Source: CAIWHR01 sp963830485
GTDB lineage: Bacteria > Pseudomonadota > Gammaproteobacteria > Burkholderiales > Casimicrobiaceae
Length of the DNA: 64,000 bases
Assembly (NCBI GenBank): GCA_963830485.1
Contig: CAWHNE010000009.1
Location: forward strand, 49,944 to 113,943
Direction of reading: 5' to 3'
The notes below the pieces were generated by a model that ran no database searches, was not told where the DNA came from, and was given only the letters and a program-made list of their open reading frames with translations. Below are positions 56,630-64,000 of the stretch, piece by piece (within the stretch, counting starts at the first letter, position 1; each line of letters opens with the position of its first letter). The position numbers were made by a program, and so were the translations under genes.

Positions 56630-57986
56630 CCCTTATACGCGTCTGGTGGCGGGGGTCGTGTTCCCGATGCAGGAGTTGCTCAAGGGACACGATTCGGTCA
56701 ACAGGCGCCGTGCGCTGGAGCGCAGCCAGTGGTGGTCGCGGGAAGAGCTCGACCGTCATCGGATTCAGCACCTGAAGGACTTGCTCACGCATGCTGCGAT
56801 GCATGTGCCCTACTATCGCAAGCTGCTTTCGTCGCGCGGTTTCAACGCCGGGGAGGTCCGAAGCCTGGAAGCGTTGCAGCGTATCCCGTTCCTCACCAAG
56901 ACTACCATTCGCGCCAACGTCGATAACCTCAGATCGGAGTTGGCATCGGGCCTCAAGCGCTACAACACAGGCGGCTCGGGCGGTGAGCCACTGATCTTCT
57001 ACATAGGCAAGGACCGAATCAGCCACGACGTCGCCGCAAAGTGGCGCGCTACCCGATGGTGGGGTGTCGATATCGGCGACCCGGAGATCGTCGTCTGGGG
57101 CTCGCCGATCGAGCTTGGCGCGCAAGACCGCTTTCGGCTGCTCCGTGACAGGCTGCTCAGAACGCGACTGCTCCCGGCCTTCGAAATGTCGTCGGCGAGA
57201 CTCGATCGGTTTGTCGCCGAGATCCGAGCGATGCGTCCGCAAATGATCTTCGGATACCCGTCCGCGCTTGCCCTGATTGCGCGCCACGCGAAGTCGCGGG
57301 GACAGCGATTGGACGACCTTGGCATCAAGGTAGCCTTTGTCACGTCGGAGCGCCTGTACGACCACCAGCGTGCGGAGATCGCGACGACCTTCGGGGCAAG
57401 GGTTGCCAATGGCTACGGCGGTCGCGACGCCGGCTTTATCGCCCACGAGTGTCCCGCAGGGGGCATGCACATCAGCGCCGAAGACATCATCGTCGAGATC
57501 GTCGATCCGTCTGGAAGGAGTCTCTCCGCCGGAGAATCAGGCGAAATCGTGGTGACCCACCTCGCGACACAGGACTTCCCGTTCATTCGCTATCGAACCG
57601 GAGACATCGGAATCATCGACGACCGAACCTGCGGGTGCGGACGCGGCTTGCCGCTGTTAAGGGAGATCCAGGGCCGCAGCACCGATTTTGTGGTTGCTCA
57701 TGACGGCACGGTGATGCACGGACTGGCGCTGATCTACGTGTTGCGCGATCTGCCGGAAATCGCCTCGTTCAAGATCGTCCAGGAGTCGCGCGAGCGCGTG
57801 CGCGTGCTGGTGGTTCCCGCCGAGCCATTGACGGTGGCGGTACGCGATGCAATCGACGAGGGCCTTCGCGCGCGGCTCGGACAGGCGGTGACGGTGGAAA
57901 TCGAAGAGGTCAGCGAGATCGCGGCCGAACGCTCGGGCAAATTTCGCTACGTCGTAAGCAACGTCGAAGTGAACGCTGCCGGCTGA
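56622..57986 (+). CDS. CapK/phenylacetate-CoA ligase family adenylate-forming enzyme
   Basis: 454 residues. Starts MRDPYTRLVAGVVFPMQELL; then VPYYRKLLSSRGFNAGE, the P-loop-like RYNTGGSGGEPLIFYIG, PQMIFGYPSALALIARHA, the adenylate-binding NGYGGRDAGFIAHEC and FIRYRTGDIGIID followed by a CXC motif (CGCGRGLPLL). Proteins of this group occur in capsule and exopolysaccharide loci, where the activated acid may decorate the glycan; the acid here is unknown. It is the last gene before a gap of 200 bases. Confidence 0.85.
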   Translation: MRDPYTRLVAGVVFPMQELLKGHDSVNRRRALERSQWWSREELDRHRIQHLKDLLTHAAMHVPYYRKLLSSRGFNAGEVRSLEALQRIPFLTKTTIRANVDNLRSELASGLKRYNTGGSGGEPLIFYIGKDRISHDVAAKWRATRWWGVDIGDPEIVVWGSPIELGAQDRFRLLRDRLLRTRLLPAFEMSSARLDRFVAEIRAMRPQMIFGYPSALALIARHAKSRGQRLDDLGIKVAFVTSERLYDHQRAEIATTFGARVANGYGGRDAGFIAHECPAGGMHISAEDIIVEIVDPSGRSLSAGESGEIVVTHLATQDFPFIRYRTGDIGIIDDRTCGCGRGLPLLREIQGRSTDFVVAHDGTVMHGLALIYVLRDLPEIASFKIVQESRERVRVLVVPAEPLTVAVRDAIDEGLRARLGQAVTVEIEEVSEIAAERSGKFRYVVSNVEVNAAG

Positions 57987-58025
57987 GACCGTGTCGTCGA
58001 AATGACGCGCGTTCGCGGTAGTCGT

Positions 58026-58080
58026 GGCGCCCTGTTTGCGCTCCTTTGGCTTGTACTAAACAGGAACGTGTCGCCTTTTT
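58026..58080 (+). terminator. Possible weak terminator
   Basis: CCTGTTT (58031-58037) pairs with AAACAGG (58058-58064), with GGCG/CGCC outside and TTTTT at 58076-58080. The stem is interrupted and the loop is long, so this is tentative. Confidence 0.3.
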
Positions 58081-58187
58081 ACATGCCCATGTGTGCGGCG
58101 GCGCTCCAACAGTGATGTCGATAAGAACGCTAGAATACCGTCGCGTTGGAGGCATGCTGACCGCTTTCTTATGATGCCGATGAGATC

Positions 58188-59501
58188 ATGCGCGACTATG
58201 TGTTGACGGCCATTGTGTTTGCGCTGCTCCCGGTTTGCCTCGCGAGGCCATGGCTGGGAATTCTCGCGTGGTACTGGATCGGCCTGATGAATCCACATCG
58301 GCTTACCTGGAGTTTCGCGTACACGATGCCGTTTGCCATGCTTGTCGGTGGCGCAACACTGCTCGGCGCCGTCCTAGCCAAGGATCGACGTCCCATCCCA
58401 TGGAATCGCGAGTTGATCCTCATGGCGATTCTGCTCGTCTATTTCACGGTAACGACGTTCTTCGCCTGGGCGCCGGCGTATGCCTGGCCGCAGTGGGAAA
58501 AGGTGGCGAAGGTCATTTTCATGACCTTCGTGGCAACGATGTTCATCTATGGCAAGGACCGCATCCGCGCGCTCTTGTTTGTGGTCGTGGCGAGCATTGG
58601 CTTTTACGGTTTCAAGGGCGGAATCTTTTCAATCGTCCATGGGGGCGCCGAAAGAGTGCAGGGTCCGGAGAACAGCTTCATCGACGGCAATACCTTTATC
58701 GGTTTGGCGCTTAACATGGTGATCCCCCTGCTTGTCGCGCTGGCGCTCGATGAGAGTCGACGTTGGATGCGGCGTTTGCTTTACCTCACCGCGGGTTTGA
58801 GTGTCATCGCATCGATCTTTACCTACTCGCGGGGTGCCTGGCTGGGGCTCGCGGTGATAATTCCGCTGGTACTGCTCCAACTCAAGATGACACCGCGCAT
58901 TATTGTCGTGATCGGGCTCGTCTTGAGCGCGGCCTTTGCCTCTGCGATCTTTCCCGAAAAAGTATTTCAGCGCGCTGATACGATTGCGAATTACGAGGAG
59001 GATGGGTCGGCCAATCAGAGGCTCGAGTCCTGGAGCGTGGCCTGGAACGTTGCCAAGGATCGCCCGCTTGTCGGCGCCGGGTTCGAATTCGAATGGGCCA
59101 ACGATGGGCGCTGGCTCGAGTATGGCTCCGAAAAGTACCGGGATTTCATGACCGCCGCTAACAAGGATAGCGCGGCCGCGCACAGCATCTATTTTCAGGT
59201 TCTCGGCCAGCACGGCTTCGTGGCCTTCTTCATCTTCCTGTGGCTGCTGGTCTCGGTCCACCTGACGCTTCTGCGCATTCGAGCCACGGGCCGGAAGGAC
59301 CCCGATATCGCGTGGATTGGCACTTATGCCACGGGCCTGCTTATTGGCCTTGTGGGCTACGTGGTCAGCGGAGCGTTTCTGAGTTCCGCGTATTTCGATT
59401 TGGCTTGGCTCTATTTCGCGCTCGCGGCGGTGCTCTCGCGTGAGATTGCCTTGACAGTGCCGAACCGCGGCCACGAATCTCCCTCACTTGCGCCTGTGTA
59501 A
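58188..59501 (+). CDS. Exosortase A-associated O-glycosylation ligase (Wzy/WaaL-like)
   Basis: 437 residues with about eleven hydrophobic segments. Starts MRDYVLTAIVFALLPVCLAR, then WIGLMNPHRLTWSFAYTMPF, typical of TIGR03097. The large periplasmic loop between late helices carries SANQRLESWSVAWNVAKDRP and AAHSIYFQVLGQHGF (conserved Arg and His of Wzy_C ligases). It is expected to polymerise or transfer lipid-linked glycan onto an acceptor. An RpoN-like GG-N10-GC (58151-58164) and a -10-like TAGAAT lie close upstream; neither is convincing. Confidence 0.9.
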   Translation: MRDYVLTAIVFALLPVCLARPWLGILAWYWIGLMNPHRLTWSFAYTMPFAMLVGGATLLGAVLAKDRRPIPWNRELILMAILLVYFTVTTFFAWAPAYAWPQWEKVAKVIFMTFVATMFIYGKDRIRALLFVVVASIGFYGFKGGIFSIVHGGAERVQGPENSFIDGNTFIGLALNMVIPLLVALALDESRRWMRRLLYLTAGLSVIASIFTYSRGAWLGLAVIIPLVLLQLKMTPRIIVVIGLVLSAAFASAIFPEKVFQRADTIANYEEDGSANQRLESWSVAWNVAKDRPLVGAGFEFEWANDGRWLEYGSEKYRDFMTAANKDSAAAHSIYFQVLGQHGFVAFFIFLWLLVSVHLTLLRIRATGRKDPDIAWIGTYATGLLIGLVGYVVSGAFLSSAYFDLAWLYFALAAVLSREIALTVPNRGHESPSLAPV

Positions 59502-61808
59502 CGTCGGACGCGGGAGAGATCAGCGATAGTCGGCTGCGAAGAGGTGGCGTGCCGGCTACCGTAGTTGGCATGCTAGCGGTGGAGTCTTGAGAGCAGGTGA
59601 CTACCATGCGCATGACAGGTCGGGCCCTCCACGTACTTTCGTCCTGCCTCTTGCTGGGAACCCTCGCTTGCGAAAGTGCCTGGTCCCAGGTCGACGTCTT
59701 GACGCACCGCTACGACAACGCTCGCACCGGTGCCAATCTCGCTGAAACGCAACTGAACACCTCGAACGTCAACCCCGGACAGTTCGGCAAACTATTCAGC
59801 TACGCCGTCGACGCCGACATCTACACGCAGCCGCTCGTCGTCCGCGGTGTCAACATCGTTGGCAAAGGCATGCATAACGTCGTCTACGTGGCCACGAATA
59901 ACAACAGCGTGTACGCGTTCGATGCCGACAATAATCAAGGGGCCAATGGCCTGCCGCTCTGGCAGGTGAACTTCAACGGGCCTGGCGTTACGCCCGTACC
60001 TGCGTCAGACGTGCACACCCTGGACAGTATTCGAACGCCGGGACCGATTGGAATCATGGGTACCCCGGTGATCAACCAGGCCACCGGAACGATGTATCTG
60101 GTGGCACGCACGAAGGAGACGACGGGCAGTACCACCAGTTACGTGCAGCGGCTGCATGCCCTCGACATTACCTCGGGCGCCGAAAAGTTCGGTGGGCCGG
60201 TCATCATCAACGCTTCAGTCCCGGGTACCGGTTACGACAACGTAGCGGGTTTGGTCACCTTCAATCCCCGGACCCAAAACCAGCGTGCAGGGACTGGCAC
60301 TCGCCAACGGCAACGTCTACATCGCCTGGGCGTCGTACGCGTGACGGCGACCCCTACCATGGCTGGATCATGGCCTACAACGCAACGACACTGCAGCAAA
60401 CCGGAGTGTTCTGCGTTACGCCCGACGGGAAACAAGCGGGGATTTGGCAATCCGGCCAGCCACTTTCCATCGACGCCTCCGGGAATCTTTACGTCGGAAC
60501 GGGCAACGGAACCTTCGATGGGACGCGAAATTTCGGCGAAAGCATACTCAAGCTGAACTCGAACCTGTCCTCGGTTCTCGACTGGTTTGCCCCGGACAAT
60601 TGGGCGTCTCTGAACACTTTGGATCTGGACTTGGGCTCCGCCGGGATCCTCCTGATTCCAGGAACCAACGATTTGATTGGTGGGGGCAAGGGAGGTCGAT
60701 TCTACGTCCTGAATCGGAGCAACCTGGGCCACGTGCAGGTCGGTAACGCCCAGATCGTGCAGACGTTTCAGGTCACCGGCAGCGTCACCAGCGATCACAT
60801 TCATGGCGCCCCCGCGTATTGGAACGGCCCGGGCGGACCGCGGATTTATGTGTGGGCGGAACAAGACAAGCTGAAGTCTTTCCTGTTCAACGGCTCGACC
60901 TTCAACACAACGCCCATCAGCCAATCCACTTATCCGGCCCCCCCTGGGATGCCCGGAGGATTCCTGACGATCTCGGCCAACGGCAGTCTGTCCGGCAGTG
61001 GCATCTTGTGGGCGTCGATACCCTACGCGGAGGACGCGAATGCAAGAGATCGTCTCGGGTGTACTGCGCGCTTTCGATGCTACCGATCTCACCCGCGAGC
61101 TATGGAACACCCGGATGATTCCAGCACGCGACGACCTGGGCAATTTTGGCAAGTTCGTTCCGCCTACGGTCGCCAACGGTCGGGTCTATTTGGCAAGCTT
61201 TTCGAACCGGCTCCACGTTTACGGCCTGCTCGGGTCCATTCCGCCAGTGACCGGCGGCGCAATCGTTGGAAGTGGAGCTGTTTCCACGTGCTCCCGTCAA
61301 TTTGACGACCACCGGAACCTCGGATTGGGCGAGCTGGCCCGACTACGACCACAAGAACACGGGCAACGCACAAATAAGCGATTTCGCCTTCCTCGGCGCA
61401 GTGGCCAGCATCTACAGCAACGATCCACGTACTCTGACTTGGAACGACGGAACGACGACGGTGTGTGCATCCTCTTCCGAAGGAGTCTCCGTCACCGGGA
61501 CCAGCAACGGATTTCTGATCACCGTCCCGGCAGATGCCGCAACTCGAACGCTGAAACTCTACGTCGGCGGCTCGAATTCGCGCGGCATGCTGACCGCACA
61601 TCTCTCCGACGGCTCCGCTCCCGACTTCGTCGACACCGGATTCTCCAGCACTGCCCGGTACGATGTGGTTTACACCCTCAACTATCACGCGGCATCGGAT
61701 CACGAGCAGCTGACGGTGCTGTGGACCCAGTTTTCCGGGGGAGGGAGCGTTACGCTTCAAGCGGCTGCCCTCAGCGGTGTCGCTGACCGTCCGCCCCCGT
61801 CAGGATGC

Positions 61809-62283
61809 GTCTGGGTCGAGGATGCGGTGCCGGCGGGGGCGGCGGTGGGGGGTATTGGCGAGGGTTGGAGCTGGGTGAGCAGCAACCCGGCGCCGTTCTC
61901 GGGGGCGCTGGCGCACCAGTCGGCGCTGCTCAGCGGCTTGCATCAGCACTACTTCTACAACGCCACGGCAGGGCTATCGGTGGCGGTGGGCGACACCTTG
62001 TTTGCGTACGTGTACCTGGACCCGGCGAATCCGCCGCGCGAGGTGATGCTGCACTGGAACGACGGGAGCTGGGAGCACGCGGCGTATTGGGGGGCGAACC
62101 TGATCGGGTGGGGGACCGATGGCACGGTGAGTCGACGCTACATGGGACCGCTGCCGGCGGCGGGACAATGGGTGCGGCTGGCGGTGCCGGCGTCGCAGGT
62201 GGGGCTGGAGGGACGCACGCTCAACGGCATGGCCTACACCCTCTATGACGGCCGCGCCACTTGGGACCAGGCGGGGAAGGCGG
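61809..62283 (+). repeat. Repeat unit 1 of the large surface protein, separated from the tandem array
   Basis: Encodes VWVEDAVPAGA ... GWSWVSSNPAPFSGALAHQS, HQHYFYNAT, DTLFAYVYLDPANPPREVML, GSWEHAAYWGANLIGWGTDG and GRTLNGMAYTLYDGRATWD. Nearly identical to units 2-4 but followed by a different Ig/carboxypeptidase-regulatory-like domain (62290-62556; YQLSGTVTLGGVALSGVNFA) before unit 2. The fold is probably a carbohydrate-binding jelly roll. Confidence 0.85.
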
Positions 62284-62556
62284 CGGCAACAGCACCGACC
62301 TATCAGTTGAGCGGCACGGTGACGTTGGGCGGTGTGGCGTTAAGCGGTGTGAATTTCGCGGCGACGAGCGGGGCGAGTTGCACGGCCACGGACAGCGCGG
62401 GCCACTACGCGTGCACGGTACCGCAGGGTTGGTCCGGTACGGTAACTCCGTCGTTGAGTGGTTACACCTTCACGCCGTCGTCGCGCAGTTATAGCAGTGT
62501 GGCCGCCAATCAGACGGCACAGGATTATTCGGCGGCGATCGACTCCGCCTCCACGC

Positions 62557-64000
62557 GTTTGGGTGGACGATGCGGTGCCGGCGGGGGCGACGCTGGCGGG
62601 TGATGGCGAGGGTTGGAGCTGGGTGAGCAGCAACCCGGCGCCGTACTCGGGGGCGCTGGCGCACCAGTCGGCGCTGCTCAGCGGCATGCATCAGCACTAT
62701 TTCTACAACGCCACGACCACGTTATCGGTGGCGGTGGGCGACACCTTGTTTGCGTACGTGTACCTGGACCCGGCGAATCCGCCGCGCGAGGTGATGCTGC
62801 AGTGGTACGACGGGAGCTGGGAGCACCGGGCGTATTGGGGGGCGAACCTGATCGGGTGGGGGACCGATGGCACGGTGAGTCGACGCTACATGGGGCCGCT
62901 GCCGGCGGCGGGACAATGGGTGCGGCTGGCGGTGCCGGCCTCGCAGGTGGGGCTGGAGGGACGCACGCTCAACGGCATGGCCTACACCCTCTATGACGGG
63001 CGCGCCACTTGGGATTATGCGGGGAAGGTCTCCGCCACCACCGTTTGGGTGGACGATGCGGTGCCGGCGGGGGCGACGCTGGCGGGTGACGGGCGAGGGT
63101 TGGAGCTGGGTGAGCAGCAACCCGGCGCCGTTCTCGGGGGCGCTGGCGCACCAGTCGGCGCTGCTCAGCGGCCTGCATCAGCACTATTTCTACAACGCCA
63201 CGGCAACGTTATCGGTGGCGGTGGGCGACACCTTGTTTGCGTACGTGTACCTGGACCCGGCGAATCCGCCGCGCGAGGTGATGCTGCAGTGGAACGACGG
63301 GAGCTGGGAGCACCGGGCGTATTGGGGGGCGAACCTGATCGGGTGGGGCACCGATGGCACGGTGAGTCGACGCTACATGGGGCCGCTGCCGGCGGCGGGA
63401 CAATGGGTGCGGCTGGCGGTACCGGCCTCGCAGGTGGGGCTGGAGGGACGCACGCTCAACGGCATGGCCTACACCCTCTATGACGGGCGCGCCACTTGGG
63501 ATTATGCGGGGAAGGTCTCCGCCACCACCGTTTGGGTGGACGATGCGGTGCCGGCGGGGGCGACGCTGGCGGGTACCGGCGAGGGTTGGAGCTGGGTGAG
63601 CAGCAACCCGGCGCCGTTCTCGGGGGCGCTGGCGCACCAGTCGGCGCTGCTCAGCGGCCTGCATCAGCACTATTTCTACAACGCCACGACCACGTTATCG
63701 GTGGCGGTGGGCGACACCTTGTTTGCGTACGTGTACCTGGACCCGGCGAATCCGCCGCGTGAGGTGATGCTGCAGTGGAACGACGGGAGCTGGGAGCACC
63801 GGGCGTATTGGGGGGCGAACCTGATCGGGTGGGGGACCGATGGCACGGTGAGTCGACGCTACATGGGGCCGCTGCCGGCGGCGGGACAATGGGTGCGGCT
63901 GGCGGTACCGGCGTCGCAGGTGGGGCTGGAGGGACGCACGCTCAACGGCATGGCCTACACCCTCTATGACGGCCGCGCCACTTGGGACTATGCGGGAAGC
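62557..64000 (+). repeat. Tandem near-identical domain repeats, units 2-4 (period 486-487 bases)
   Basis: Units begin at 62557, 63043 and 63530, each with GTTTGGGTGGACGATGCGGTG-type starts; the last is cut by the window end. The DNA differs at only a few positions per unit, far less than expected for ancient duplication, so recent amplification or gene conversion is likely. Unit 3 has one extra base (487 instead of 486) near 63072, which breaks the frame. Confidence 0.88.

Larger units (their letters stand above)
59606..64000 (+). pseudogene. Very long secreted beta-propeller/tandem-repeat protein, partial and frameshifted
   Basis: From ATG 59606 there is a signal peptide (MRMTGRALHVLSSCLLLGT). 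A PQQ-like beta-propeller follows (DVLTHRYDNARTGANLAETQ, VVYVATNNNSVYAFDADNNQ, GTPVINQATGTMYLVARTKE, IDASGNLYVGTGNGTFDGTR, PPTVANGRVYLASFSNRLHV). Then a jelly-roll-like domain (LTTTGTSDWASWPDYDHKNT ... LTAHLSDGSAPDF) and repeat units from 61809 on. +1 shifts near 60290, 60344, 61041, 61290, 62556 and 63072 break the frame. The 3' end lies beyond the window. Likely an exported adhesin or matrix protein; its link to the XrtA locus is positional only. Confidence 0.72.

Overview
This window is a GC-rich bacterial chromosome segment. The gene order exbB-exbD-lpxK-Trm112-kdsB-adk-PPi-dependent phosphofructokinase, with xseA, htpX, glnS and an XrtA/PEP-CTERM exopolysaccharide locus nearby, points to a Gram-negative betaproteobacterium (Burkholderiales/Nitrosomonadales/Rhodocyclales type). 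This assignment is an inference from gene content and order. No rRNA, tRNA or CRISPR array was recognised.

1-31 kb is mainly housekeeping. It holds the end of an MFS-acyltransferase fusion; a DUF2157/DUF4401/GDYXXLXY membrane operon; a sirtuin; aroC; xseA; glnS; htpX and a GST; a gtrA/GT2/GT39 lipid-linked sugar operon; a lysine-rich SWIB protein; an amidohydrolase; pdxH; an MFS carrier; msrA; a DUF47-PiT phosphate uptake pair; yihY; exbBD-lpxK-Trm112-kdsB (outer membrane biogenesis); and adk-pfp-methyltransferase-isomerase-hppA (pyrophosphate-linked energy metabolism). Four intergenic elements of about 266-280 bp (5468, 7574, 14189, 20702) share one architecture: long terminal inverted repeats enclosing two hairpin arms. 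They sit within a few bases of gene ends or starts.

31-34.7 kb is a less orderly stretch. It carries two frameshifted PEP-CTERM substrate genes, each with a sigma-54-type GG-N10-GC promoter, an orphan SAM methyltransferase, a transposase C-terminal remnant and several terminators.

34.7-59.5 kb is the XrtA exopolysaccharide/protein-sorting locus. In order: outer-membrane export protein, chain-length determinant, tyrosine autokinase, locus-specific outer-membrane protein, ATPase, WecB-type epimerase, deacetylase, FemAB-like protein, exosortase A fused to EpsI, glycosyltransferases, two asparagine-synthase-like amidotransferases, a GDP-mannose/UDP-sugar dehydrogenase, a transglutaminase-like membrane protein, a CapK-like adenylate-forming enzyme and an O-antigen-ligase-like protein. 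Together they would make and export a polysaccharide and anchor or process PEP-CTERM proteins at the envelope.

59.6-64 kb is the start of a very long secreted protein: a beta-propeller followed by nearly identical tandem domains of about 162 residues that run off the window end.

Many XrtA-side genes are interrupted by single-base shifts. Every shift I could resolve is an insertion (+1) relative to the family reading frame, while the roughly 25 kb of housekeeping genes and the 43.8-51.7 kb stretch are intact. I treat this as probable local sequence error, but it is reported as a finding.
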